Notes: generated from the sequence alone by a model not told the origin. A stretch of DNA of 57,584 bases from an uncultured Prevotellaceae bacterium (GCA_902786665.1 CADADN010000017.1:1-57584), one strand, 5' to 3'. Numbered from the stretch's first letter, positions 16,039-25,731 are shown. A program made the numbers and translations.

Positions 16039-19000
16039 TTATCTGGCCATTTTTTTGCCGTTTTGGATGTAAATCCCTTTGGGCAAGGTTGATAGCATAT
16101 CTGCGTTGTCGGCCCTTTTGCGTCCTTGTATGTCGTATACGGCTTCGTCGTGTCGCGGTTGGTCGATGATGCTCCCTATGGCGTTGCTCGCTGGTGCCAC
16201 TTGTATTCCGATTTCAGCCGCCGAGGTCCATTTGTTGCCGTTGATTTCGGAGAGGGCGACGAATTTGAGGTATCGTCCTTGCTTGGCAGTGGTGAACTTG
16301 GCCACTTGCATGGCAGTGGTGTTCTTGAATTCACCTTTTGCGGCCGGTGTGCCCCAGTTCTGTCCATCGGTGCTGACATAAACCTCGTAGGCTTTCACCA
16401 TTCCGTTTTGGTTGCCGTCGTTTCTTCCGTTGTAGGTGAAGGCCGACACGTTATAGGTGTTGACCATGTCGACAATGAGGGTGTGCGGGCAAGCCGGCTC
16501 CGTTCCCCAGTATTCCGTATGCCAGAAGGTGGAGAGGTTGTTGTCGAAAGCCAGCCGTGCCTCGTTGCCGCTATGCTGGCTGTCGGCGCTTACCAATCTC
16601 CACACGCTCTTGTTGACATGGTAGTCGAAGTCGTATTCCATCATGGGACTGTCCATCATCCCGTCCTTCGTGCAATAGGCCTTGATATGGCAAGCGTCGT
16701 CATGCTTGAAGGCAGCGGTGTAGTTGATGAATTCCCCTCCGTCGATGCTGTAATGGATGGTTGCCCCCTGGGTGGGCGTGGTCATTACTAAATATCCTGT
16801 GTTGGCTCGCTTGATATTCACCGGTTGGCACACCGGCATGGCGACCCTTGCCAATGGTGCGACATCACCATCGGGTCTCAGTGGCCTGATGATGAACCTG
16901 AAGGCGGTGTTCTCCGCTTTCAGTTCGTATTTGTCCAACACATCGGGTCCGCAACTGGCGTTCCCCAGTCCACGTGTGGCGGCGTCGAGTGAGACGACGG
17001 TGGTTTCGCAAGTCTTGAATTGGTAGGTGTGCCTGCTCCTGTTGTCGCGGTTGGTGTAATTGTCCTCCGGTCGGAAATGCACGGCGGAAGCCGCCATCTG
17101 GTCGGGAGCGATGAAAAGCATTCCTCGTCCTTCCTGGTTGGTGAGAGCCATCCATCTGACGTCCTGTTTCGTGCCGTGCTCCTGCGGGAGGATGTACTCC
17201 TCATATTGGTCGGTGACGGTGCTTTTGTAGATGGCCGGCAGGCAGGCCTCCTTGCGGTCGCGATAGCTGTCCCATGGCCCGCGTCCGAACCACGACAGTT
17301 GTTCCATATCCTTGGGCATTTCCAGTTTGAAACCGATTTTTGGCAGTATGGCCCCTGTGGCGCTTGGTTTGATGAAGGCGTTGGTCATCACAGTGCCATC
17401 AGCACACACTATGAAGGACAGGCTGACATCGAATTTCGTGCCGTTCAGTCCCGTGTAGGTGCTGTTCATGGTGAGGTTCACCGTCTTTCCGTCTTCGCTT
17501 TTCACATACTCGGCGGAGGTGCCCTTCACCGTCAGTTTTCTCAGCCCCATGGTATCCCACGAGCCCGACTGCCTCCCGTCGTTGTCGGTGGGCAGTCTGA
17601 AGACGTTGAGCAGCTGAGGTTTGCTCATCATCTCCACCCCTTGGTTCTTGTAACTGTACAAGGAGCCTGAGGTTTTGCTGAAGACGGCTTGGAAGATAGG
17701 ATTACCCACTGTGATGGTGGTGCCTTCTTCCTCCACTTGGAGGTCGTGGTATCTGTTCAATCCTTCGAGGTCGAACATCGGTTTGACGGCCTCGTGCACG
17801 GGGAGTTTCTCTTCCGCCACCACGTATCCCGCCTCAGCCCATGGCGTGTCCTGCTTGAGGGTTGCGGTGAAGTGGAGAAAAGCCTCCTTGGCCTCGTCCA
17901 TCGTGTTGAGTGCTGAGAGGTCGATGGATATTTGCACGCTGTCCGCCGGGTTGACCACCTGCGTGATTTCCCCTGTGGAAAGTTGGTTGCCTTCTTCGTC
18001 GATGAGTTCGTAGCGCACGTCATAGCACGAGCTGTTCAGGAAGGCCAACTTGTTTTTCACCCAGAACCGTGAATTTTGGTTTTTCATAGGCTTGAACTCC
18101 AGCGGCTGGTAGACTTTCTTGGTGTTGTATGACTTGGCGGTGAGGCTCCAGTCGGGGTGCACCAGTCCGTTGATGCAGAAGTTGCCGTCGTTGGGGTTGT
18201 CGCCGAAGTCGCCGCCATAAGCCCAATATTCAGTTCCGGATGAAGTCTTGGTGAGCAGGCCCTGGTCCTTGAAGTCCCAGATGAATTCACCTGTGAGGCA
18301 GGGATATTTCTCATAGAGGTTGAACATGTCCCTGACATTGCCCATGGCATTGCCCATGGAGTGGCTGTTCTCGCATTGGATGTGTGGCTTCTGCCCACTC
18401 TGTCCCTGTCTTGAAGAACCTATCCAATTGATGGTTTCATAACTGGCGTACATCGTACTCGACACGTCGGCATAATCGCTGTTCCCCTCATAGTGTGTGA
18501 GTCGTGTCTTGTCGAGGTTTTTGATGGCCTCCCCCACATATTTGAAGTTGACGCCGTTTCCCGACTCGTTGCCGAAGGACCAGATGAAGATGCACGGGTG
18601 GTTGCGCATCCATCGCACATGGTTGGTTGAGCGTTCCACCATCGCCGGCCTGAAGAGTTCCAGCGTGGAGAGTTTCTGATGGGCGTGGCATTCCACGTCG
18701 GCCTCGGCGAGGACATAGAGTCCATATTTGTCGCAGAGTTCGTAGAAGATGGGGTCGTTGGGGTAGTGCGACGTTCTGACGGCATTGATGTTGAGGCGTT
18801 TCATGGTCTTGATGTCCTCCTCGATTTCCTCGTCGGAGATGGCCCTTCCGTTGACGGGGCTGAAGTCGTGCCTGTTGACGCCATGGAACACCATTCTCTT
18901 GCCGTTGATGGTGAGTGCGCCGTCGGCCCTGATGGCCACCTCCTTGAATCCCACCTTTCCTCCACGAATGTCGACGGTGTTGCCCTCGCTGTCTTTCAAC

Positions 19001-20019
19001 ACCAATACGAGGTCATAGAGGTTGGGGGTCTCCGCGCTCCATTTCAAGGGGTTCGTCACATCCATGTCTAGGCTCAGTTCCGCATCGCCCTCCACCTGTT
19101 TCTCCACCGAGGCCGCCACGGCACCGTCCTTTTGTATGCGTGCCTCCACCTTGCCTCCAACGACGCCCTCCGCGCCGGAAAGTGTCACCTTGACGTTGGC
19201 TTTCGCATTGACATAGCGGGTGTCGAGGTCGGTGGTGAAGAAGTAGTCGCGTATCTGGCTCTTGGGTGCCGACCATAGGAAGCAGTGCCGCTGTATGCCG
19301 GTCAGCCGCCAATAGTCCTGGCACTCGAGGAACGAGCCACTGGTGAAGCGATATACCTGCAGTGCCATGCTGTTCTCGCCAGGTTCAAGGTATGGTGTGA
19401 TGTTGAATTCCGAAGGCAGGTAGGAATCCTCGCTATATCCCACCCTCTGTCCGTTGACCCAGAGGTAGTAGCCGTGTCCCACACCGTTGAATCGCACATA
19501 AACCTCACGTCCCTGCCATGTCTCAGGGATGGTGAAGGTGCGGCGGTATGTGCCCACGGGGTTGGGCATGGAACTGTTGTATGTGAACCATCCTGGTCTG
19601 CTGGCCATCACGCTGTAGTTGGACTCGCTGAAGGAGAAGGGGTATGCCACGTTGCAATAGAGCGGCTTGTCCCATGCCTTTCCATGGTTCAGTCCCCACA
19701 CCTGCCAACTCGACGGTACGTCGATGTCGGTCCAAGCTGCGTCGTTGTAGTCTTTCTCGCACCAAGTGTTGGACAGGGAATTGGGTGTCTTCACCCAATG
19801 GAATTTCCACTTTCCGTCGAGTGACTGATAAAATGGCGACGATGTGATGTTGTTGCTGGTCACGTCGGCCTCGTTTGCCATAGGGATGGCGGTGGTGTGT
19901 GCCAATTCACGATTGACGCTTGATATGTGTGGGTCGTCCCATTCCTTGCCGGTTTGTGCGAAAGTGTGGCAAGTGACCAGGATGACCGCAGCCAGCAGAA
20001 AAATTCTGTTTTTGTTCAT
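16039..20019 (-). CDS. Glycoside hydrolase family 2 (beta-galactosidase-like), multidomain
   Basis: A 1326-residue secreted enzyme with signal peptide (MNKNRIFLLAAVILVTCHTFA). The order is GH2 sugar-binding domain (about 40-220), Ig-like domain, TIM barrel with acid/base E485 in SFGNESGNG and nucleophile E578 in LTGEFIWDF, then a beta-galactosidase small-chain-type domain (about 770-1040). After this come a chitobiase-type C-terminal domain (TPTQGATIHYSIDGGEF) and an F5/8 type C-like carbohydrate-binding domain (about 1150-1290). The tail is VYDIQGRKR...GIYIQNGKKMAR. It probably removes terminal beta-galactose from hemicellulose side chains or related glycans. The accessory domains suggest binding to an insoluble substrate. 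Confidence 0.9.
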   Translation of the reverse strand: MNKNRIFLLAAVILVTCHTFAQTGKEWDDPHISSVNRELAHTTAIPMANEADVTSNNITSSPFYQSLDGKWKFHWVKTPNSLSNTWCEKDYNDAAWTDIDVPSSWQVWGLNHGKAWDKPLYCNVAYPFSFSESNYSVMASRPGWFTYNSSMPNPVGTYRRTFTIPETWQGREVYVRFNGVGHGYYLWVNGQRVGYSEDSYLPSEFNITPYLEPGENSMALQVYRFTSGSFLECQDYWRLTGIQRHCFLWSAPKSQIRDYFFTTDLDTRYVNAKANVKVTLSGAEGVVGGKVEARIQKDGAVAASVEKQVEGDAELSLDMDVTNPLKWSAETPNLYDLVLVLKDSEGNTVDIRGGKVGFKEVAIRADGALTINGKRMVFHGVNRHDFSPVNGRAISDEEIEEDIKTMKRLNINAVRTSHYPNDPIFYELCDKYGLYVLAEADVECHAHQKLSTLELFRPAMVERSTNHVRWMRNHPCIFIWSFGNESGNGVNFKYVGEAIKNLDKTRLTHYEGNSDYADVSSTMYASYETINWIGSSRQGQSGQKPHIQCENSHSMGNAMGNVRDMFNLYEKYPCLTGEFIWDFKDQGLLTKTSSGTEYWAYGGDFGDNPNDGNFCINGLVHPDWSLTAKSYNTKKVYQPLEFKPMKNQNSRFWVKNKLAFLNSSCYDVRYELIDEEGNQLSTGEITQVVNPADSVQISIDLSALNTMDEAKEAFLHFTATLKQDTPWAEAGYVVAEEKLPVHEAVKPMFDLEGLNRYHDLQVEEEGTTITVGNPIFQAVFSKTSGSLYSYKNQGVEMMSKPQLLNVFRLPTDNDGRQSGSWDTMGLRKLTVKGTSAEYVKSEDGKTVNLTMNSTYTGLNGTKFDVSLSFIVCADGTVMTNAFIKPSATGAILPKIGFKLEMPKDMEQLSWFGRGPWDSYRDRKEACLPAIYKSTVTDQYEEYILPQEHGTKQDVRWMALTNQEGRGMLFIAPDQMAASAVHFRPEDNYTNRDNRSRHTYQFKTCETTVVSLDAATRGLGNASCGPDVLDKYELKAENTAFRFIIRPLRPDGDVAPLARVAMPVCQPVNIKRANTGYLVMTTPTQGATIHYSIDGGEFINYTAAFKHDDACHIKAYCTKDGMMDSPMMEYDFDYHVNKSVWRLVSADSQHSGNEARLAFDNNLSTFWHTEYWGTEPACPHTLIVDMVNTYNVSAFTYNGRNDGNQNGMVKAYEVYVSTDGQNWGTPAAKGEFKNTTAMQVAKFTTAKQGRYLKFVALSEINGNKWTSAAEIGIQVAPASNAIGSIIDQPRHDEAVYDIQGRKRADNADMLSTLPKGIYIQNGKKMAR

Positions 20020-20050
20020 GGTTGGTGGTTTTGTGAAAGGGTAGGAGGAG

Positions 20051-20206
20051 CCAGGAAGCTCTAGGAAATTCTAGGAAGCTCTAGGAAGCTCTAGGAAGTT
20101 CTAGGAAGTTCTAGGAAGTTCTAGGAAGCTCTAGGAAAACTAGTGTTTCTAGGAAAACTAGTGTTTCTAGGAAAACTAGTGTCCCTAGGAAAACTAGCCA
20201 TCCTAG
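20051..20206. repeat. CTAG-rich array: eight 10-bp units then four 18-bp units
   Basis: Positions 20051-20130 are eight consecutive 10-bp units (CTAGGAAGCT, CTAGGAAGTT and close variants). At 20131, 20149, 20167 and 20185 the period switches to exactly 18 bp (CTAGGAAAACTAGTGTTT type), and a fifth CTAG starts at 20203. The inner motif CTAGGAAAACTAG is the reverse complement of the unit in the array at 25623. It lies between the flotillin-like stop (20227, minus) and the GH2 start (20019, minus). Confidence 0.92.
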
Positions 20207-20226
20207 AGCTCCTCTGGAGAAGATGG

Positions 20227-21726
20227 TTAGTCTTTGACGATGCCGTCGACGACGTCTTGTGCGTTGTCGTTGAGGTTGATGTTGCGCGTTGTCGCAGCCT
20301 CGATGGTACCGGAACGCATGATGTCAGCCATGTCGACACCCGTTGCAGATTTGATGACGTCGAATGCCTGTTTGATGGCCACCGGCACATTGCCAGAGAG
20401 TGCGGAGATGCCTCCTCCGTTTCCGTCGCCGTTGCTGCTGTAGATGTTGACGTCCTTGATGGCGCTGATGGGCTTTGCCACATTTTCCACGATTTGCGGC
20501 AGCACCTCTATCATCATCTGTGCCACAGCGGCACTGTTGTATTTCTTGTAAGCCTCGGCTTTCTTGTCCATGGCCTGAGCCTCGGCCTCACCTTTCTTGA
20601 GTATGGCGTAAGCCTCGGCCTCACCTTTGGCCTTGATACCCTCAGCCTCTTGCTCGAGTTGGTAGCGTGTGGCGTCGGAGGCGGCATTTTGTGCCAGTGC
20701 TTTCTGTTCAGCCTCATAGCGTTGTGCCTCAGCGACGCGTTTGCGCTGTTCGAGGTCGGCTTCGGCGTTCTTTTGCACTTGGTACTTGTCGGCATCGGCC
20801 TTTTTCTCCACCTCTGCAGCGAGTTGGTTGATGCGGATTTCGATTTGCTCCTTGGAGAGCACTTGCTCTCGTCTTGTCTTTTCGATTTGTGCCTCAACAG
20901 TTTTGATGTTGATGGTTTTCTGCTGTTCCTGCTGCTGGATGGAGTATGCGGCGTCGGCGTCAGCCTGTGCTGTGTCGGCCTGTTGCTTGAGTGCCGCCTT
21001 CTTGAGTGCGAGGTCGTTGTTCTTGATGGCGATGGCGGTGTCGGCATCCACACGGGCGTCATTGGCGTCCCTGTCGGCGTGTGCCACCTGGATTTTCACG
21101 TCACGCTCGGCGTTGGCGCGGTTGATGGAAGCGTCCTTCTTGATTTTTGCCGTGTTGTCGGCACCGAGGTCATGGATGAGTCCTTCCTTGTCGGTGACGT
21201 TTTGGATGTTGCAGCTGATGATTTCGATGCCGAGTTTGCTCATGTCTGGCGATGCTTTCATCATCACTTGGTCGGAGAATCCATCCCGGTCGGTGTTGAG
21301 CGACCTGAGGTCAAGTGTTCCGATGATTTCACGCATGTTGCCTTGCAGGGAGTCCTGCAGCTGTTCGGCTATCTCATTAGGCGACATATTGAGGAAGTTC
21401 TTGGCAGCAAGCCTTGTTCCTTCAGATGTCGGTGTGACCCTGATTTTGGCTACGGCGTCCACATCGACGTTGATGAAGTCGTTTGTTGGTACGCTCTCCT
21501 CAGTCTTGATGTCCACCGTAATTTGTCCGAGATACACTTTGTCTAGTCGCTCGAAGAATGGAATTCTGAAACCGCCGGAACCGATGAGTACGCGAGGTTC
21601 CTTACTGAGACCAGAGATGATGAAGGCGTAGGATGGTGGTGCCTTGACGTAAGAAAGCATGATGAAGATGACCAGGAGCACGACAGCCGCTCCGATGATG
21701 AAGTAAAGTGTGTAGTCCGTAAGCAT
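20227..21726 (-). CDS. Flotillin-like SPFH-domain membrane protein
   Basis: A 499-residue protein. I start it at 21726 (MLTDYTLYFIIGAAVVLLVI), which places a single transmembrane segment at residues 7-27. The SPFH/PHB domain follows (about 30-210, with GSGGFRIPFFERLDKVYLG). Then comes a long Ala/Glu/Lys/Gln-rich coiled coil (about 210-420, with AEAQRYEAEQKALAQ and a repeated KGEAEA) and a short C-terminal domain. This is the flotillin/FloT layout of membrane-microdomain scaffolds. It lies among glycosidase genes but has its own promoter, so a functional link to polysaccharide use is not indicated. Confidence 0.9.
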   Translation of the reverse strand: MLTDYTLYFIIGAAVVLLVIFIMLSYVKAPPSYAFIISGLSKEPRVLIGSGGFRIPFFERLDKVYLGQITVDIKTEESVPTNDFINVDVDAVAKIRVTPTSEGTRLAAKNFLNMSPNEIAEQLQDSLQGNMREIIGTLDLRSLNTDRDGFSDQVMMKASPDMSKLGIEIISCNIQNVTDKEGLIHDLGADNTAKIKKDASINRANAERDVKIQVAHADRDANDARVDADTAIAIKNNDLALKKAALKQQADTAQADADAAYSIQQQEQQKTINIKTVEAQIEKTRREQVLSKEQIEIRINQLAAEVEKKADADKYQVQKNAEADLEQRKRVAEAQRYEAEQKALAQNAASDATRYQLEQEAEGIKAKGEAEAYAILKKGEAEAQAMDKKAEAYKKYNSAAVAQMMIEVLPQIVENVAKPISAIKDVNIYSSNGDGNGGGISALSGNVPVAIKQAFDVIKSATGVDMADIMRSGTIEAATTRNINLNDNAQDVVDGIVKD

Positions 21727-21792
21727 AATACCTAATATTAAATAATAATGTGAATAGTTTTGATAATTAGAGCCGTCAGTGTAAATTGTGTA

Positions 21793-21824
21793 CAAATGTA
21801 ATGACATTTTTTTGATTTCACAAC
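21793..21824 (-). promoter_or_regulatory. Promoter for the flotillin-like gene
   Basis: Read on the minus strand: GTTG (21821-21824), 20-bp spacer, TACATTTG (21793-21800), about 65 bp before the ATG at 21726. Confidence 0.7.
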
Positions 21825-21982
21825 AATTGTAAGATGTTTTTTCGTCAAAAAATGATGTTTGAGGGTGTCTTCATGGATATCGTTTTTTGCTAGTGAAAGA
21901 AATGCAACATCCACTTTGCACTTTTCCTTTTGTAACATATGCTATTTGTCTTGTATCATTGGGAAAAGTCGTCAAAAGTGTA

Positions 21983-22014
21983 TTTGGAAAAATAGTGGAC
22001 AATGTGTAAATTTG
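21983..22014 (+). promoter_or_regulatory. Promoter for the GH43 operon
   Basis: TTTG (21983-21986), exactly 20 bp, TAAATTTG (22007-22014), 26 bp before the ATG at 22041. It is divergent from the flotillin-like promoter. The stretch between the two promoters (21825-21982) holds no gene that I can see. Confidence 0.85.
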
Positions 22015-22040
22015 CGTATCAATCTGCATAATATTCATAT

Positions 22041-24044
22041 ATGAAGAAAGAACTATCATTACTCCTCTTAGGGTTGCCTCTCGCGTTGTCGGCACAGAAT
22101 CCGATCATCCGCGACCAATACACGGCAGACCCTACAGCACGTGTTTTCAACAACAAGGTTTACTTGTATCCGTCCCACGACATCCTGCCCCCTGAAGGGC
22201 AGCGTCAGGACTGGTTCTGTATGGAAGATTACCATGTGTTCTCCTCGGAGAATCTGACCGAGTGGACAGACCATGGCATGATCGTCACCCAGAACAAAGT
22301 GCCTTGGGTGAGACCTAACTCCTATTCCATGTGGGCGCCAGACTGCGTTTACAGGAACGGAAAGTACTATTTCTATTTCCCGTCAGCTCCTGCAGCAGGT
22401 AGAGGCGGCTTTGCGGTTGGTGTTGCCATAGCAGACAATCCCGAGGGTCCATTCGTTCCCGAGCCGGAACCCATCAAGGGCATCAACGGCATCGACCCAT
22501 GTGTGCTTCAAGCATCCGACGGCAACGCCTACATTTTCTGGGGCAATGGACGTTGCGCCAAACTGAAAGAGAATATGAAGGAACTCGCCGATGACAATCC
22601 CAAGGAAATGGTCAAGTGGGGTGACCGCGAGATGGAGATGATTGGTGTCAACTGCCTCAAGGACCTGCCCAACCGCCAGGCGGAAGGACCATTCGCCTTC
22701 GAGTACAACGGTAATTATTACTTGACGTACCCTTACGTAAGGGAAAACACTGAAGTTCTCGGTTACGCCATGAGCAAGAATCCGATGGGACCTTATGAAT
22801 ACAAGGGTCTGATCATGGCCGAGCATCCCAATGGTTGTTGGACCAACCACCACAGTTTCATCAATTACAAGGGCCAGTGGTATCTTTTCTATCACAGCAA
22901 CGACTATTCCCCCAATGACGACAAGCGCCGCAGCGCACGCATCGAGAAGGTGACGTTCAATGCCGACGGCACCATCCAGGAGGTGAAGGAGACGATGCGC
23001 GGTGTTGGCATCAACGCTGCTACAGAGAAAATCGACGTGGATAGGTACAGCGCTGCTTCCGATGGCGTGACGACACAGTTTGTCGACACTACCCGCAGGT
23101 TCCAAGGCTGGTATGCCACACTTCCCGCGAAAGGCAGTTGGCTGAAGTATGATGACGTGGACTTCTCCGTCCTCTCCGAGGCCTATGTCATCGTCAATGT
23201 CAAGGCCAACGACAATACGTCGTTCTGTCTTCGCGAGGGCAGCGCCACCGGCAAGGTGCTCGCCAAGATTGACGTTACCGTGAAGAGCGAGATGGGTCAG
23301 TTCCGCCGCGACATGAGCGGTCAATGGCTCACCCTGACAGCTCCCCTGGAGTATGTCCCCAAAGGTGTTTCCAACCTGGTGGTCACCAGTGAAGGAGATG
23401 GCGTGGATATCAATTGGGTGCAATTCAAGAACCGCCCGAAATACTTCACCCCGGTGGGGAAATCCGCCGCTCCCTCCAAGCCCGATGCCAACGGTTTCAT
23501 CCGTCGATGGATGTTGCTGGAGCCCATCAAGCAGGATATTCGTTCAAACACCGTGTTCACCGACACCTGGCTGCGTGACGTGTTCTCGAAGACCTATTTC
23601 AAGAATCAGATGACGATGATGCCAAAGGAAGGGCAGAAGGTGAAGGTCGATCCTCAGACTCTCGCTTGGCATTACCTTGACAGTGAGAACTACAATGTGA
23701 AGCTCTTCCGCTTTGCCGAGAAATATGGCGACCAGACCTATGGCTCGCTCTTCTGGGGCGTGACGGTCATCGACTGCCCCGAGGGCATGGAGAATGTACG
23801 CCTTGCCGCCGGCAGCAACGGCGCCTCGATGTGGTGGCTGAACGGCGAAGAGGTCTTGCTGCTCTCCGGCGACCGCCGCATGGTGGAGGACGACGGCATG
23901 TCAGCACGTCTTACCTTGAAACCCGGTCGCAACATCCTGCGCTGCTCCGTTGTCAACGGTCCCGGCCTTAGCGACTTCTGTGTCCGCTTCCTCGACGAGA
24001 AAGGAAATCCTGTAACCGACAAATTATCCATCATAGCACCGTAA
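22041..24044 (+). CDS. Glycoside hydrolase family 43 enzyme with CBM-like module
   Basis: A 667-residue secreted enzyme with signal peptide MKKELSLLLLGLPLALSAQ. The five-bladed GH43 propeller covers about residues 20-320: base Asp D30 in YTADPTA, modulator Asp D152 in NGIDPCVL, acid Glu E215 in QAEGPFAF. Residues about 325-470 form a beta-sandwich like CBM6. The final 200 residues include a jelly-roll-like domain (VRLAAGSNGASMWWLNGEEV) of the sort seen in PUL proteins. Expected activity is beta-xylosidase or alpha-L-arabinofuranosidase on arabinoxylan. It is first in a two-gene operon with the next gene 8 bp away. Confidence 0.88.
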   Translation: MKKELSLLLLGLPLALSAQNPIIRDQYTADPTARVFNNKVYLYPSHDILPPEGQRQDWFCMEDYHVFSSENLTEWTDHGMIVTQNKVPWVRPNSYSMWAPDCVYRNGKYYFYFPSAPAAGRGGFAVGVAIADNPEGPFVPEPEPIKGINGIDPCVLQASDGNAYIFWGNGRCAKLKENMKELADDNPKEMVKWGDREMEMIGVNCLKDLPNRQAEGPFAFEYNGNYYLTYPYVRENTEVLGYAMSKNPMGPYEYKGLIMAEHPNGCWTNHHSFINYKGQWYLFYHSNDYSPNDDKRRSARIEKVTFNADGTIQEVKETMRGVGINAATEKIDVDRYSAASDGVTTQFVDTTRRFQGWYATLPAKGSWLKYDDVDFSVLSEAYVIVNVKANDNTSFCLREGSATGKVLAKIDVTVKSEMGQFRRDMSGQWLTLTAPLEYVPKGVSNLVVTSEGDGVDINWVQFKNRPKYFTPVGKSAAPSKPDANGFIRRWMLLEPIKQDIRSNTVFTDTWLRDVFSKTYFKNQMTMMPKEGQKVKVDPQTLAWHYLDSENYNVKLFRFAEKYGDQTYGSLFWGVTVIDCPEGMENVRLAAGSNGASMWWLNGEEVLLLSGDRRMVEDDGMSARLTLKPGRNILRCSVVNGPGLSDFCVRFLDEKGNPVTDKLSIIAP

Positions 24045-24052
24045 TCATCCTT

Positions 24053-25510
24053 ATGAAACGAAACATATTTTTCTTGATATTTGCATCGGCCTGCCTCTTT
24101 GCTGGCAAGGCCATCGCCCAGACGGGCGAACCGTATATCCATGACCCATCGACCATCGCCGAGTGCGAAGGAAAATACTACACCTTCGGAACGGGTGGGG
24201 GAGGCCTCATCTCCGAAGATGGTTGGAGCTGGCATGGCGGTGCAGAACGTCCCGGCGGCGGTGCCGCCCCCGACGTGCTGAAGATAGGCGACCGCTACTT
24301 GGTCATCTATGGCGCCACCGGCGGCGGTCTTGGCGGCGGCCACAACGGCCGCATCCTCACGATGTGGAACAAGACGCTCGACCCCAAGTCGCCCGACTTC
24401 AAATACACGACCGCCATCGAGGTGTGCTCAAGCGACGGCATGGAAGACCAGGACGCCATCGACCCGGGCTTGCTCCTCGACCCTGTCACCGGACGCCTGT
24501 GGGCATGCTATGGCACCTATTTCGGCACCATCCGTCTTATCGAGCTCGACCCCAACACCGGTGAGCGTGTCAAGGGCAACAAGGAACTGGATATCGCCAT
24601 CGACTGCGAGGCCACCGACCTCATCTACCGCAACGGTTGGTACTACCTCCTCGGCACCCACGGCACCTGCTGCGACGGCGTGAACTCCACCTATAATATC
24701 GTGGTAGGCCGCTCGCGCCAGGTCACCGGTCCCTATATCGACAATGTGGGGCGTGACATGTTCCATGGTGGCGGCAGGATGGTCATCGCCGCTGGCGACC
24801 GTGTCTGCGGACCCGGCCACTTCGGCCGCACCATCATCGACGAGGGTGTGGAAATCATGTCCTGCCACTATGAGGCCGATTTCGAGGTGAGCGGTCGCAG
24901 CGTGCTCGGCATCCGTCCGTTGTTGTGGAAGAACGATTGGCCCGTTGCTGGCGAGCGTTTCAAGGAGGGTGTTTATTCGATTGAGTCGGAGCGCCGCGGC
25001 TATTCATTGGAACTCGCAGTAGACTTCGTGCGTATGCAGCAGGAGCGTCAGGGATGGTTCAACCGCAACCAGATGCAGCAGCCCGCCAAACCCATCGCCA
25101 ACCAGACCTTGGAGGAGGTTCAGGGTGGCTGGCCTGCCGGCGACATCGCCGTGCGTTGCGGCGACTATATGTTCCGTCCTCACCAGAAATGGACCGTCAC
25201 CCCTGTTCCTGAGAAAGGCGGCTACCTCACCGGTCCGCTCTTCCGCATCAGCATCGAGGGCACCGACCGTGCCCTGACGGCCACGGAAAACCTTGAGTTG
25301 ACCACACGTGCCTATGACGGATCTCCCGAGCAACTCTGGCGCATCGAGCAACTCACCGACGGCACCTACCGCATCATGGCGAACGCCATACCTGGCAAGG
25401 AAGGCTTCAACAGCACCTACTGCATCTATTCCGCAGGCGACAGTACGCCGACTCTTGCGAAGTATGATTTCAGCAGCGACAACTCCAAATGGAACTTCCG
25501 CCAGCATTAA
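24053..25510 (+). CDS. GH43-type arabinanase-like enzyme
   Basis: A 485-residue secreted protein with signal peptide (MKRNIFFLIFASACLFAGKAIAQ). The N-terminal 330 residues fit a GH43 propeller of the endo-arabinanase sort: HDPSTIAECEGKYYTFGTG carries the base Asp, and DQDAIDPGLLLDPVTG carries the second Asp. The acid Glu is probably in IDCEATDLIYRNGWYYLL. The family's Gly-rich loops (GGGLGGGHNGR) are present. Residues about 365-485 are a small beta-rich C-terminal domain (YRIMANAIPGKEGFNS), perhaps ricin-like or lipocalin-like. Activity on alpha-1,5-arabinan is likely but not proven. Confidence 0.82.
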   Translation: MKRNIFFLIFASACLFAGKAIAQTGEPYIHDPSTIAECEGKYYTFGTGGGGLISEDGWSWHGGAERPGGGAAPDVLKIGDRYLVIYGATGGGLGGGHNGRILTMWNKTLDPKSPDFKYTTAIEVCSSDGMEDQDAIDPGLLLDPVTGRLWACYGTYFGTIRLIELDPNTGERVKGNKELDIAIDCEATDLIYRNGWYYLLGTHGTCCDGVNSTYNIVVGRSRQVTGPYIDNVGRDMFHGGGRMVIAAGDRVCGPGHFGRTIIDEGVEIMSCHYEADFEVSGRSVLGIRPLLWKNDWPVAGERFKEGVYSIESERRGYSLELAVDFVRMQQERQGWFNRNQMQQPAKPIANQTLEEVQGGWPAGDIAVRCGDYMFRPHQKWTVTPVPEKGGYLTGPLFRISIEGTDRALTATENLELTTRAYDGSPEQLWRIEQLTDGTYRIMANAIPGKEGFNSTYCIYSAGDSTPTLAKYDFSSDNSKWNFRQH

Positions 25511-25540
25511 GATTTTGAGGTAGATAAGTCTTCTTTGCAG

Positions 25541-25559
25541 GCGACGGTTTCGCCGTCGC
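25541..25559. terminator. Short hairpin after the GH43 operon
   Basis: GCGACGG / CCGTCGC stem (7 bp) with a five-base loop, 30 bp after the stop at 25510 and just before the larger hairpin at 25572. Confidence 0.5.
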
Positions 25560-25571
25560 TTGCGATATAAA

Positions 25572-25609
25572 AAGCGAGGGATGGAAAAACGATTTTCCAT
25601 CCCTCGCTT
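25572..25609. terminator. Strong bidirectional terminator hairpin
   Basis: A perfect 17-bp inverted repeat (arms 25572-25588 and 25593-25609; AAGCGAGGGATGG core) with a four-base loop, between the converging GH43 and GH51 genes. Confidence 0.88.
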
Positions 25610-25622
25610 ATTGAGATTTTAG

Positions 25623-25726
25623 TTTTCCTAGTTTTCCTAGTTTTCCTAGTATCCCTAGTTTTCCTAGTTTTCCTAGTATTTCTAGTTTTCCTGGCATCCC
25701 TAGAAAAACTAGGGATGCCAGGAAAA
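25623..25726. repeat. TTTTCCTAG 9-bp array ending in a perfect hairpin
   Basis: Nine 9-bp units from 25623 to 25703 (mostly TTTTCCTAG, with TATCCCTAG, TATTTCTAG, TTTTCCTGG and CATCCCTAG). The last two units are mirrored: arms 25686-25703 and 25709-25726 form an 18-bp perfect stem with loop AAAAA. The array ends 5 bp from the GH51 stop codon, so the hairpin could be that gene's terminator. The unit is the reverse complement of the 18-bp element at 20131. Confidence 0.92.
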
Positions 25727-25731
25727 GATTT

